Assembly (NCBI RefSeq): GCF_002335805.1
Contig: NZ_NISU01000001.1
Location: forward strand, 1,682,079-1,746,078
Reading direction: 5' to 3'
Origin: Bacillus sp. FJAT-45350
Lineage (GTDB): Bacteria; Bacillota; Bacilli; Bacillales; NISU01
DNA length: 64,000 bases
Shown here: positions 9,367 through 17,445 of the stretch, one piece after another
How the letters are laid out: each line of letters starts with the position of its first letter
Numbering within the stretch: the first letter of the stretch is position 1
Notes under the pieces: generated by a model
What the model was told of the DNA's origin: nothing
Databases searched by the model: none
The model's input: the letters and a program-made list of their open reading frames with translations, nothing else
Position numbers and translations under genes: made by a program

Positions 9367-9864
9367 ATGAAGCTTGTTGTCATTTCAGACACACATATTC
9401 CAAAACGAGCTAAGGGGCTACCTTCAAAATTGATAGCTGATTTAAAGGATGCAGAATTGATAATCCATGCTGGTGATTGGCAAACGGTAGATATTTATCA
9501 TGAGTTAGCTACTTATGGGGAATTAAAAGGTGTTATCGGCAATGTCGATAATGAAGAATTACAAAGAATATTACCTGAGTCGTTAGTGCTAGAAGTTAAC
9601 AACTTTAGAATTGGAGTCGTACACGGACATGGGAAAGGGCTAACAACTGAGAAACGTGCGCTAGCTACATTTAAAGAGCAGAACGTAGACTGTATTATAT
9701 TTGGTCATTCGCACATACCCGTTAATAAAATGCATGAAGGAATCTTACTCTTTAATCCAGGAAGTGCGACAGATAAACGAAGACAAGCACAGTATTCCTA
9801 TGGGGTATTAACATTAAATGAAGAAATTTCTGCACAGCATGTATTCTATGATGAGAAACATTGA
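9367..9864 (+). CDS. YfcE/MJ0936-type metallophosphoesterase
   Basis: A 165-residue calcineurin-like phosphodiesterase. The binuclear-metal motifs appear in order: SDTH (D8, H10), AGDW (D37), GNVDNEE (N59), VHGHG (H85) and GHSHIP (H113, H115). A GAGGTG lies 5 bases before the ATG. Close relatives hydrolyse phosphodiesters such as bis-p-nitrophenyl phosphate in vitro; the natural substrate is unknown. It is a single gene, divergent from htpG and followed by a large composite hairpin. Confidence 0.85.
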   Translation: MKLVVISDTHIPKRAKGLPSKLIADLKDAELIIHAGDWQTVDIYHELATYGELKGVIGNVDNEELQRILPESLVLEVNNFRIGVVHGHGKGLTTEKRALATFKEQNVDCIIFGHSHIPVNKMHEGILLFNPGSATDKRRQAQYSYGVLTLNEEISAQHVFYDEKH

Positions 9865-9885
9865 ATATGAAAGAAGATGTTGAGA

Positions 9886-9960
9886 CAAAAGGTCCGTTTT
9901 GGAGGCTGCTGAAAAAGTGTGATTTTCACTTTTTCAGCGGCCTTTCGTTTTGACCTTTTG
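9886..9960 (+). terminator. composite terminator hairpin carrying the GCTGAAAAAGTG repeat module
   Basis: An inner stem of 16 pairs (9904-9919 with 9927-9942, loop TGATTTT) is enclosed by an outer CAAAAGGTC/GACCTTTTG stem (9886-9894 with 9952-9960). The inner 39 bases differ at one position from the terminal hairpin of the element at 51664-51838. It probably terminates the phosphoesterase gene and perhaps the convergent racemase gene. Confidence 0.75.
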
Positions 9961-9986
9961 CCCAAACCTCCCTTTCTTCTCTTTTT

Positions 9987-11114
9987 TTAATTTGAGCGAT
10001 ATGTTTTCGTCGAAACTGTATAGTCTCTAAGTTGAGCACGGTCTACTTCATAACCGATTCCTGGTGATTCCGGTACAATAATTGTTCCATTTTCTACAAG
10101 TACTTCAGGTTCTATTATATCTTTTCTCCAGTAGTGAGAAGATGCCGCCGTATCACCAGGCATCACAAACTGAGCTAGTGTTGTAATTGCAATATTATGT
10201 GCTCGACCAATCCCGGCCTCTAGCATCCCACCACACCAAACTGGAATATTATGCTGTGCACAATAATCGTGAATTTTAATAGCCTCGGTTAAGCCACCTA
10301 CACGTCCAATTTTAATGTTTATAATTTTGCAACTTCCTAATTCAATTGCTTTTCTAGTATCTTCAAGTGAATGTATGCTCTCATCCAAGCAAATCGGAGT
10401 TTTTATTTCTTTTTGTAGTGTTGCATGGTCAATTATGTCATCATGTGCAAGTGGTTGCTCAATCATCATAAGATTAAATTGATCTAATTTTTTAAGGTGA
10501 TCAATATCTTTTAAAGTATAGGCAGAGTTCGCATCAGCCATTAGTAATATATCAGGAAACTTTTGGCGTACTTCTCTTATGACATCAATATCCCAGCCTG
10601 GCTTAATTTTAATTTTTATTCTTTTATAACCATCTTCTACATTACGGTTTACTTTCGTAAGTAAATCATCTATTGAAGGCTGTATGCCTAAACTAACTCC
10701 AACATCAATAACCTTTCTATCCCCACCAATAAGTTGATATAAAGGCAACTTGCATTTCTTTGCATATAAGTCCCAGATGGCACCCTCTATACTTGCCTTT
10801 GCCATTGTATTTCTTCGAATAGGAGCAAATCGTTCTGCCACCTCTTTTGGGTGATGTATTGTTTTTTCGAGCAAGGCTGGAATAAGAAAATCTTCGAGAA
10901 CATGCTGATTCGTTTCAACTGTTTCCTCACTATACCAAGGAGAAGAAAAAGCAGCAGATTCTCCCCAGCCTACCGTACCATCCGCATCCTTTGCTTCAAC
11001 GACAATAAAATCTTTGTCATGAAATGTGCCAAAGCTCGTTGTGAATGGGGAATTTAGCTCCATTTGAACTCTATGTAATGTGATAGATTCTAAGTTTATG
11101 ATTATGTCCTTCAT
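9987..11114 (-). CDS. N-succinylamino acid racemase / o-succinylbenzoate synthase family enzyme
   Basis: A 375-residue enolase-superfamily protein (MLE subgroup). The base pair K169-x-K171 lies in KIKIKPGWD. The metal ligands are D194 (MADANSAYT), E219 (MIEQPL) and D244 (LDESI), and the opposite base is K268 (NIKIGRVGG). By homology it is either menaquinone OSB synthase or N-succinylamino acid racemase. The neighbours decide: it follows a GNAT acyltransferase and an M20 amidohydrolase, the set described for irreversible conversion of D- to L-amino acids via N-succinyl intermediates, and no men genes are nearby. The ATG at 11114 has AAAGGAGG upstream and clears the GNAT stop; an earlier start at 11135 lacks that. 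Confidence 0.85.
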   Translation of the reverse strand: MKDIIINLESITLHRVQMELNSPFTTSFGTFHDKDFIVVEAKDADGTVGWGESAAFSSPWYSEETVETNQHVLEDFLIPALLEKTIHHPKEVAERFAPIRRNTMAKASIEGAIWDLYAKKCKLPLYQLIGGDRKVIDVGVSLGIQPSIDDLLTKVNRNVEDGYKRIKIKIKPGWDIDVIREVRQKFPDILLMADANSAYTLKDIDHLKKLDQFNLMMIEQPLAHDDIIDHATLQKEIKTPICLDESIHSLEDTRKAIELGSCKIINIKIGRVGGLTEAIKIHDYCAQHNIPVWCGGMLEAGIGRAHNIAITTLAQFVMPGDTAASSHYWRKDIIEPEVLVENGTIIVPESPGIGYEVDRAQLRDYTVSTKTYRSN

Positions 11115-11131
11115 CGGCTTCCTCCTCCTTT

Positions 11132-11965
11132 TCATCCTAAAAGTAATTGTTCTTTACGGACAAATAAATAAAAATGTACATCAGAGTTACGTTGTTTGAC
11201 TATTTTTGACGCTACAAATCCAGCTCTTAATAATGCTTGAAAAGCCTTTCTCGTTTTCAATCGCCAATCCAATGCCAATGATGGATCTGCTTTTTTTATA
11301 TGTTGAAATTTTTCTGGTAACGGAACCCACCAATGGTCGTTTTCTTCTAGTTGGACAACTTCTTTTTCACGTAATTTAGGTAGTCCTTCGCTTGTTATTT
11401 CATTATCGAATAATGAATGGTCATTGCTGTAAGTAAACTCATCTAACCATGGCTGTTCCATTTCAACATGTCCAGAACCGATGAACCACTCTACTTTAAA
11501 ACGATCTGTTGGTAGACCTTTGTTTAGTGAGTCATTTAACTCTCCGTAACAATTCTCAATATAAACAGCTCCTATTCCACGAAGCTTCGTAAGATTTAAG
11601 TAGCCATTAACACTTTCTAATGGATCATAAGTCCAAGTAATTTTTGAATATCCTTGCTTCAATGCGATATTCCGTTGTTTCAGCTTCAATTGTCGACCAA
11701 TGCCACGCCCCTGGTATTGTGGTTGAATTCCCATCATATGTGAGCAGAGATACGTTTTTCCATTCTCAAAACCAGGAAACGAATAATTAAATCCAATTAA
11801 GTAATCGTTAACATAAGCTCCTATCATAATTCCCCCATTTTTAATCGCTGTTAGCGTTTGGTGAATAGGGACTGGAGCCATTTCCCACACTTCTTCCTCT
11901 AAGCGTTGGACTTGTTCTAATTCAGGAATCGTCGTGATATTTTTAAATGTAATCACTTTAGTCAA
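11132..11965 (-). CDS. GNAT N-acyltransferase, probable D-amino acid N-succinyltransferase
   Basis: A 277-residue protein with an N-terminal GNAT domain. The acyl-CoA pyrophosphate loop is [12 protein letters not shown], and [15 protein letters not shown] follows, a signature of the larger GNATs linked to enolase-superfamily racemases. In the D-to-L amino acid route this enzyme would transfer succinyl from succinyl-CoA to the D-amino acid (role inferred from context). The start is TTG at 11965, which overlaps the end of the upstream M20 gene by 8 bases and has GGAGAGG in front, indicating translational coupling. The C-terminal third is not assigned to a known domain. Confidence 0.78.
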   Translation of the reverse strand: MTKVITFKNITTIPELEQVQRLEEEVWEMAPVPIHQTLTAIKNGGIMIGAYVNDYLIGFNYSFPGFENGKTYLCSHMMGIQPQYQGRGIGRQLKLKQRNIALKQGYSKITWTYDPLESVNGYLNLTKLRGIGAVYIENCYGELNDSLNKGLPTDRFKVEWFIGSGHVEMEQPWLDEFTYSNDHSLFDNEITSEGLPKLREKEVVQLEENDHWWVPLPEKFQHIKKADPSLALDWRLKTRKAFQALLRAGFVASKIVKQRNSDVHFYLFVRKEQLLLG

Positions 11966-13106
11966 CGTTACCCTCTCCTTCTAGCTTTTTAAAAGTTAGT
12001 TGGACTGTCCTTGTTAATATTTCTATCCCTTTAAGCATCGCATCTCTATCAAATGACATATGCGGATGATGTAAGCCCGGTTTTAAATCACACCCTAACC
12101 CAAGCATCGTTGCTTTGAGATGAGGACGTTCAATCGTATAAAAGTGGAAGTCTTCTCCACCCGATGTAATAACTGGAGAGACAAGATTTTCTTCACCTAT
12201 TGATTGGGCAATTGATTCAGCCATAATAGCTTGTGCTTCTTCTGAGACCTCGGCAGCAACTACACGACCTTCATATGATATTTGTATGTCAACATCATGA
12301 AATTCTGCTAAAGATTTTACTATTCTCTCTGCTTTTTCAACAAGCTCATTCATAGTGTGATTCGTTTGCGCACGTAAATCTAAGCTGAATTGAGCTGAGC
12401 CAGGAATCGTATTTGCATTTTCTCCTCCAGCGGTAAATTGTGTAGGTTTAATTGTATATGGAACCATTGGATTCAAATGAATTCCTTTAATTTGAGATAA
12501 AATATCCATACCAACTTCAATCGCATTCGTACCAAGGTGAGGTCTTGCTCCGTGTGTGTCAGTACCGATAATATTTAGCTTCATAAATAAAGCCGCTCCG
12601 TGAATAATCGCTGGACTTGCCTTTCCATTCTCAACCTCTTGAATCGGTCTTAGATGAACACCATAAAGGTAATCCACATCATCTAATACCTTCTTTTCAA
12701 TCATCTTTAAAGCGCCTTCCCCCATTTCTTCTGCTGGTTGGAAAAGTAACTTTAACGTTCCTTTTTTAGGAGTAAAATTCATTTTTTCTAAAGTTAAAAG
12801 TACACCCAACGCCATTGTCATATGTGCGTCATGTCCGCAAGAGTGGTTACCGCAAAATTGTCCATCAACCTCTTGCCATAATGCATCCATATCAGCACGG
12901 ACTGCGACAACTGGCTTTCCACTACCAATTTCTCCGACGACCCCTGTGCAATCTTTAAATGTTGTCGTTTTATATCCGTGTTCTTTTAATAAAGTTTCTA
13001 AGTATTTTGTCGTTTCAAATTCCTTCCAGCTAATCTCTGGATTTTGATGTAAATGGCTAAATATTTCTGTAACCTTCGTTTTTATTTCGTTTATCATTAA
13101 TTCCAT
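11958..13106 (-). CDS. M20-family amidohydrolase, probable N-succinyl-L-amino acid desuccinylase
   Basis: A 382-residue metallopeptidase-like hydrolase. Family motifs: RADMDAL, CGHDAHM (metal ligands), the catalytic-base region FQPAEEMGEGA, a dimerisation lid domain in the middle, and SGGEDFHFY near the end. Such proteins are often annotated as amidohydrolase or hippurate hydrolase. The operon suggests removal of succinate from N-succinyl-L-amino acids, the irreversible last step of D- to L-amino acid conversion. AGGAGG precedes the ATG by 8 bases. It is first in the three-gene unit M20-GNAT-racemase, separated from the regulator gene by a MITE-like insertion. Confidence 0.82.
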   Translation of the reverse strand: MELMINEIKTKVTEIFSHLHQNPEISWKEFETTKYLETLLKEHGYKTTTFKDCTGVVGEIGSGKPVVAVRADMDALWQEVDGQFCGNHSCGHDAHMTMALGVLLTLEKMNFTPKKGTLKLLFQPAEEMGEGALKMIEKKVLDDVDYLYGVHLRPIQEVENGKASPAIIHGAALFMKLNIIGTDTHGARPHLGTNAIEVGMDILSQIKGIHLNPMVPYTIKPTQFTAGGENANTIPGSAQFSLDLRAQTNHTMNELVEKAERIVKSLAEFHDVDIQISYEGRVVAAEVSEEAQAIMAESIAQSIGEENLVSPVITSGGEDFHFYTIERPHLKATMLGLGCDLKPGLHHPHMSFDRDAMLKGIEILTRTVQLTFKKLEGEGNVD

Positions 13107-13129
13107 TGAAAATACCTCCTAATAGTAAA

Positions 13130-13305
13130 GAGAGCACTGAAAAAGTGTGATTTTCATTTATTTAGTGACCTGAAATAGAAGTAATACTCGAAGCCGTTGC
13201 CTCTTTTCAAAAGCCCGCTATGAGTGGTTTTTCATAGCACGTGCGCAACGTGCGAAGCCATTACCACTTCTCGAATCGTCTATCATGGACTTTTTCAGTG
13301 CCCTC
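13130..13305. mobile_element. MITE-like element, copy A, with inverted ends
   Basis: 176 bp. The left end GAGAGCACTGAAAAAGT and the inverted right end GAGGGCACTGAAAAAGT differ at one base. The interior folds: a hairpin GCTATGA/TCATAGC around GTGGTTTT, then GTGCGCAACGTGC, then GAAGCCATTACCACTTCTCG. The interior closely matches the inverted copy at 51664-51838. No coding capacity and no obvious target duplication. It separates the RpiR gene from its presumed target operon. Confidence 0.7.
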
Positions 13306-13331
13306 ATTGTAAACCTGGTCTATTTTCTCCT

Positions 13332-14180
13332 CTAACTAGAGAAAAAATCATCTAGTTGCAATGCTTCATACTTTTGCTTACGCTGTTCAAATCGTTCTCT
13401 ATCATGTACAGTAACACCGGCTATAATTGCATTCATTAATGAAAAGACTGCCGGTCCATGGTCAAGTGTTGATTGTCCTTGAAGTTGTATCGGAATATGG
13501 TAATCTGCATGCTCTGTAATTGGTGCAACAATAGAGTCTGTAATCGCTATTACACTTCCCCCTTGTCGCTTCACAACTTCAGCAAGCTTAATTGTCTCCT
13601 TTGCATAGCGATGGAAGGAAAATGCTATGAATGTACTCTTTTCATTCATATTTGATAAAAGTTGAATCAGGTCATCAGTTCCAGGGTGAAATAACTTGGT
13701 GTTTCCACGTACCACATTTAATGTAAATGAAAACCACTGTGCCAGCGCATATGATGTCCTAAGTCCTGAAACTAGGATTTGCTCTGATTCGATAATCTTC
13801 TTTACAACACGATGAATATCCTCGTCATTTATTTGGTCAATCATTCGTTGGATCTTTCCTTGGTCTTTCTTCATTGCTTGTAAATAAAATTGAGGCTCAT
13901 CTCCAATATCTTCTTTATCTACTTGAAAACTATGTAGGCTACTTTTTGTGTTCAGAAGGTGTGTTCTCACTTCCTTCTGAAGCTCACTGTAACCACTATA
14001 ATCTAATGCATAACAAAAACGGATGACTGTCGTTTCACTAACCTCTACTTCTTTTCCAACTTGAGCTGCAGATTGCATTGCAAATGTTTCGGGATTTGCA
14101 AGTAAATAGGAAGCTACTTTCTTCATCCCTTTTGATAGGGTTATATATTCACTTTCTATTTTATGCTTGTAATTATTCAT
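13332..14180 (-). CDS. RpiR/MurR-family transcriptional regulator
   Basis: 282 residues. An N-terminal RpiR helix-turn-helix (about 1-77; SAAQVGKEVEVSETTVIRFCYALDYSGYSELQ) is followed by a SIS sugar-phosphate-type sensing domain (about 125-260; ILVSGLRTSYALAQWFS, IAFSFHRYAKETI, VIAITDSIVAPI). It is placed directly upstream of the M20-GNAT-racemase genes on the same strand, so it is the likely regulator of D-amino acid conversion; the ligand is unknown. GGGAG precedes the ATG. Palindromes in its upstream region could be autoregulatory sites. Confidence 0.85.
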   Translation of the reverse strand: MNNYKHKIESEYITLSKGMKKVASYLLANPETFAMQSAAQVGKEVEVSETTVIRFCYALDYSGYSELQKEVRTHLLNTKSSLHSFQVDKEDIGDEPQFYLQAMKKDQGKIQRMIDQINDEDIHRVVKKIIESEQILVSGLRTSYALAQWFSFTLNVVRGNTKLFHPGTDDLIQLLSNMNEKSTFIAFSFHRYAKETIKLAEVVKRQGGSVIAITDSIVAPITEHADYHIPIQLQGQSTLDHGPAVFSLMNAIIAGVTVHDRERFEQRKQKYEALQLDDFFSS

Positions 14181-14196
14181 TTGTCCATCTCCCTAT

Positions 14197-14239
14197 GAAG
14201 TTACCACTTCAACATTAACAAATAGTGAAGTCTAGACTT
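14197..14239 (-). promoter_or_regulatory. candidate operator palindromes upstream of the RpiR gene
   Basis: Two dyads: GAAGTTACCACTTC (14197-14210) and the perfect 12-bp palindrome AAGTCTAGACTT (14228-14239). They share AAGT/ACTT half-sites and lie 17-59 bp upstream of the start. Autoregulation is an inference. Confidence 0.4.
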
Positions 14240-14437
14240 TGCTGATGATTGTAACATTTAATTAGAAATTTCACAATTATTGGATGTAATTTTTTAGAAT
14301 GAAATGATATTAAAGGATTAAATGTTCGTACTAAGTACTTACAGCTTAAAGTTAACTATAAAAATTTTAGATGAATAACTAAGCTTCTTGAAACAAATAG
14401 TAGTAGCATTGATTATGTTATGAAGGAGGTGTGAAGA

Positions 14438-14617
14438 ATGGACGCACAACGAGCGCAAGAAATCTCTGCTTCTACAACGATGGCGAATGTGATGTTTAAT
14501 GGTGAACCTGTTTACATAGAACATGTGGACCAAAGTAATGGAAAAGCAACAATTCATGCCCTTAACAATCCAAATAATAAACAAAGTGTTTTAGTTACGA
14601 ATCTACTTGAGCAATAA
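14438..14617 (+). CDS. sspH: small acid-soluble spore protein H
   Basis: A 59-residue protein beginning MDAQRAQEISAS and containing PVYIEHVDQSNGKATIH, which matches the SspH family (MNVQRAKEIS..., VMIQHVDESN...). SspH proteins are minor spore-core proteins made in the forespore under sigma-G control and lost on germination. A strong AGGAGG lies 8 bases upstream of the ATG, and an intrinsic terminator follows directly. Its presence is direct evidence of a spore former. The overlapping reading frame on the minus strand has no family resemblance and is ignored. Confidence 0.93.
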   Translation: MDAQRAQEISASTTMANVMFNGEPVYIEHVDQSNGKATIHALNNPNNKQSVLVTNLLEQ

Positions 14618-14628
14618 TTATAGGATGG

Positions 14629-14675
14629 GTATCGCAATAAGGTAATAAAATAGACCTCTTGCGATACTTTTTAAA
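14629..14675 (+). terminator. sspH terminator
   Basis: GTATCGCAA (14629-14637) pairs with TTGCGATAC (14659-14667), followed by TTTTTAAATTTTT. Confidence 0.7.
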
Positions 14676-14793
14676 TTTTTAACGGTTTAGCCAATCACCA
14701 CATGGAGTTTTATTTAATCTGCTTGCCTTTAATCTAGGAAATACATAGACAAGTCTTCAGTTTCTACTGTACAGGTCACTCTTTCATACAATA

Positions 14794-14824
14794 AAAAGGC
14801 TATCACCATCAGTGATAACCTTTT
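14794..14824 (-). terminator. terminator of the HAD phosphatase gene
   Basis: AAAAGGCTATCAC pairs with GTGATAACCTTTT around a 5-base loop. A/T runs on both sides could make it bidirectional, but it lies next to the stop of the minus-strand gene. Confidence 0.75.
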
Positions 14825-14828
14825 TTTC

Positions 14829-15554
14829 CTATTTCATTTCAAACAAACCTTCTTGTTTTGTTAATATTCCATAGAGGTCTTCAAGTGTTCCCCTATCATC
14901 AATTGCATAGCTAGGCTCGCCCTTGTCAATCACATATCCTTCAACTAAGTAGGTTTTCATCCCAATACTAGAAGCAATCATGTCTTCTTGAATATGATTA
15001 CCGACCATCATACACTCGTTAGGTTGTACGCCGAGACGTTCACAAATCTCTTGATAATACTCTACATGAGGTTTAGTATAGGAGCTCTCCTCATATACCG
15101 TTACTACTTCAAATGGTAAATCATCAATTCCAGCCCATTTTAATCTGTGTGTAATTGCTGACTTTGGAAACACTGGATTCGTTGCGATAGCGACACGGTA
15201 ACCTTGCTTCACGGCTTCCTCCACTACTTTTCTTGCAATCGGTGTTGGCTGACATAACGTAGAAAACGTCGGGAAAACATTGTCATAAAAGTGGTCCAAT
15301 GTTGGCCAAATCTCTTCTTTTTTAACGTTTGCAAGAGATAAGAATTTTTGTTCGAATACCTTTTCATTCGTTAAAGACCCTTCCATGTTCTTCATCATGG
15401 CATCAGTCCCTGCCAATAAAGCTTTCACAAACTCTTCTGGATCCATGATATGTGCAACTCTTGGTGCTAGTTCTTTTATGTAATGTTTGACGAATGCATT
15501 CGTATCCATAGGGAGCAATGTCCCATCTAAATCAAATAAAATCGCTTTAATCAT
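14829..15554 (-). CDS. HAD-superfamily hydrolase
   Basis: A 241-residue cytosolic phosphatase-like protein. Motif I is FDLDGTLL, motif II the threonine of IATNPV, motif III the lysine of YTKPHVEYY, and motif IV GNHIQEDM, with an alpha-helical cap between motifs I and II. The combination GNHIQEDM and the cap length are like YqeG/YjjG-type nucleotidase or phosphoglycolate phosphatase relatives, but the substrate cannot be told. The ATG at 15554 is chosen because AAAGGA lies 9 bases upstream and the sequence begins MIKAILFDLDG. Confidence 0.83.
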   Translation of the reverse strand: MIKAILFDLDGTLLPMDTNAFVKHYIKELAPRVAHIMDPEEFVKALLAGTDAMMKNMEGSLTNEKVFEQKFLSLANVKKEEIWPTLDHFYDNVFPTFSTLCQPTPIARKVVEEAVKQGYRVAIATNPVFPKSAITHRLKWAGIDDLPFEVVTVYEESSYTKPHVEYYQEICERLGVQPNECMMVGNHIQEDMIASSIGMKTYLVEGYVIDKGEPSYAIDDRGTLEDLYGILTKQEGLFEMK

Positions 15555-15660
15555 TGTAGAAAATCCTTTCATTTTAAATTATATACTTCCTCAAACTATA
15601 TCATATGTCGCTCTGTAGGAATAATAATTGCATAGTAGAAGAGGATAAAAAGTAAATATT

Positions 15661-17070
15661 ATGAATAAGGATGTTGTTATTTTGTTACGAAGAATAGTAT
15701 TGATAACTTGTGTACTGTTTCTAATTGGATTTACAGATCATTCTCTCTTACGTGTTGCAAAAGCTACTGAAGAACAACCGAAAAATGTTATTCTCATGAT
15801 CGGTGATGGTATGGGGTTTGGACAGATTGAAATCGCAAGACTACTTGAGCATGGAAAAGAAGGTACGTTATTTATGGAGACCCTCCCCTACTCTGCTTTA
15901 AGTAAAACTCATTCAAACGACAATATGGTTACTGATTCAGCTGCAGCAGGTACTGCAATTGCAACTGGTCAGAAAACGAATAATGGAATGGTTGGTATAA
16001 ATCCAAATGGAAATAAGCTAACAAGTATATTAGCTGAGTTTAAGAAACAAGGCAAAACTGTTGGTATAGTTAGTACTAATTCAGTGACTGACGCTACACC
16101 AGCTGCTTTTGTCGCAAATACAACTCACCGATCACATGATGCTAAAATTGCTCGTCAGATTTTTGATAGTCGTATAGATATTATCCTCGGTGGCGGGGCA
16201 AAGTTTTTTGAACCAAATGCTCAAAACGGAACTGACTTATTAAAAGAATTTGCTCAAGATGGCTATGAAGTAGTACGTACTAAGGATGAATTGAATCATT
16301 ATTCACCGAATCATCTTTCAAAATTAATCGGTTTATTTACTTCGAGTCATATGAACTTTATCGCTGATAAAAAGATAAAAAATAGTATTGAACCCACTCT
16401 CTTAGAGATGAGCAAAGCAGCGATTGAAACAGGAGCTCAAGACAAAGATGGCTTCTTTTTAATGATTGAAGGAGCAAGAATTGACCATGCCGCTCACTCC
16501 GCTGATTTTACAAGTATTTGGAAAGAAACTATCGAATTCGACAAGACAGTCGAATTTGCTGTTAATTGGGCAAAGGAAGATGGCGATACATTGGTTGTTG
16601 TTTTAGCTGACCATGAAACGATGGGTACTTCAGCTACAGAAATGATGGATCTTGAGGGATTAAGAAATATTGCTGTTTCAACAGACTACATGGCTAATCA
16701 ATTCGAAGTTGATAAACAAACAAATACGTATACGAAAGAAAGTATCCGAGATGTATTTCTTGAATACGCAAATATAGAAATAACAGATGCACAAATGAAT
16801 GAGCTAAAAAGAGCAATTGCTCAACTAAGGAGTTTAAAAGGTGAAATCGTTCCCGAACGATTAGTCGCCTGGGAGCTAGGTAGTATTATTGCCAATCACT
16901 ACCGAGGAGGAGTGCTTGATAGTCAATATCGAAAAGAAAGCGCTACTAATGGACATTCAGCTAATATGGTCCCTATTTTCAGTTATGGGATAGGTGCTGA
17001 ACGCTTTCAAGGAGTACTAGATAATACAGATATACCAAAGTTGGTAAGGGAGCTAGCAATTTTAGAATAG
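15661..17070 (+). CDS. secreted alkaline phosphatase
   Basis: A 469-residue PhoA-superfamily phosphomonoesterase. A signal peptide is visible: basic start, hydrophobic 12-24, likely cleavage near residue 35. Metal and catalytic motifs: GDGMG (D49), VTDSAAAGTA (nucleophile S93), TTHRSHDA, the IEGARIDHAAH metal ligands, and LADHET. It releases phosphate from organic esters outside the cell. No clear TTAACA-type Pho box was seen in the short upstream gap, and the ribosome binding site is poorly placed (GAGGA 15 bases before the ATG), so the exact start is uncertain. Single gene, divergent from the HAD gene. Confidence 0.9.
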   Translation: MNKDVVILLRRIVLITCVLFLIGFTDHSLLRVAKATEEQPKNVILMIGDGMGFGQIEIARLLEHGKEGTLFMETLPYSALSKTHSNDNMVTDSAAAGTAIATGQKTNNGMVGINPNGNKLTSILAEFKKQGKTVGIVSTNSVTDATPAAFVANTTHRSHDAKIARQIFDSRIDIILGGGAKFFEPNAQNGTDLLKEFAQDGYEVVRTKDELNHYSPNHLSKLIGLFTSSHMNFIADKKIKNSIEPTLLEMSKAAIETGAQDKDGFFLMIEGARIDHAAHSADFTSIWKETIEFDKTVEFAVNWAKEDGDTLVVVLADHETMGTSATEMMDLEGLRNIAVSTDYMANQFEVDKQTNTYTKESIRDVFLEYANIEITDAQMNELKRAIAQLRSLKGEIVPERLVAWELGSIIANHYRGGVLDSQYRKESATNGHSANMVPIFSYGIGAERFQGVLDNTDIPKLVRELAILE

Positions 17071-17172
17071 GAATTATCGTATTATATTTTTCATATTCGT
17101 TGCTTCCCTTTTCGGATGAGACTTGATGATTTAGTCATACTAGCGAAGAATAACTTGTGTGAGGTGAATTGT

Positions 17173-17283
17173 ATGAATTTAAAATCAGGTACATATTATT
17201 GGTCTAGCACCTTCCCTGATGCACCGAGCTCTCCTTCAATAAATGAAGATAGTAATTGTGATGTATTGATTGTCGGCGGTTGA
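17173..17283 (+). pseudogene. truncated FAD-dependent (DAO-type) oxidoreductase remnant
   Basis: A good ribosome binding site (GAGGTG) and ATG start a 36-residue frame that begins MNLKSGTYYWSSTFPDAPS and ends CDVLIVGG, then stops. This is the N-terminus of a known Bacillus FAD-dependent oxidoreductase, broken exactly inside the FAD-binding GxGxxG loop. Nothing of the remaining roughly 400 residues is found downstream; an unrelated terminator follows. It is the only gene-like content in 17071-17445. Confidence 0.7.
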
Positions 17284-17317
17284 ACAGACCCTACTTAAAT
17301 AAATAATAATAAAAACA

Positions 17318-17346
17318 GCGCCTTGCTCTCTAAATGAGCAAGGCGC
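17318..17346 (-). terminator. terminator of the polytopic membrane protein gene
   Basis: An 11-bp perfect stem, GCGCCTTGCTC with GAGCAAGGCGC, loop of 7. On the minus strand TGTTTTTATT follows. It lies 100 bp beyond the stop at 17446. Confidence 0.75.
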
Positions 17347-17445
17347 TATTCACTCGATTACCTTTATCTCAATAACTAGTGGTAACACTGGTGTTCACAG
17401 GAATCTCCCGCTTCAAATTTCGTTAGAATTTAAGCGGTGAGTAGT

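Noticed and set aside
9186-9392. 68-codon minus-strand frame before the phosphoesterase
   Set aside because: No ribosome binding site; overlaps the phosphoesterase start and its upstream region.
14339-14584. 81-codon minus-strand frame
   Set aside because: It overlaps the well-supported sspH gene on the other strand and has no family features.
17277-17295. TGA after VLIVGG in the oxidoreductase remnant as a possible second selenocysteine
   Set aside because: The frame stops again at TAA four codons later and the position is normally glycine, so this is simple gene decay.
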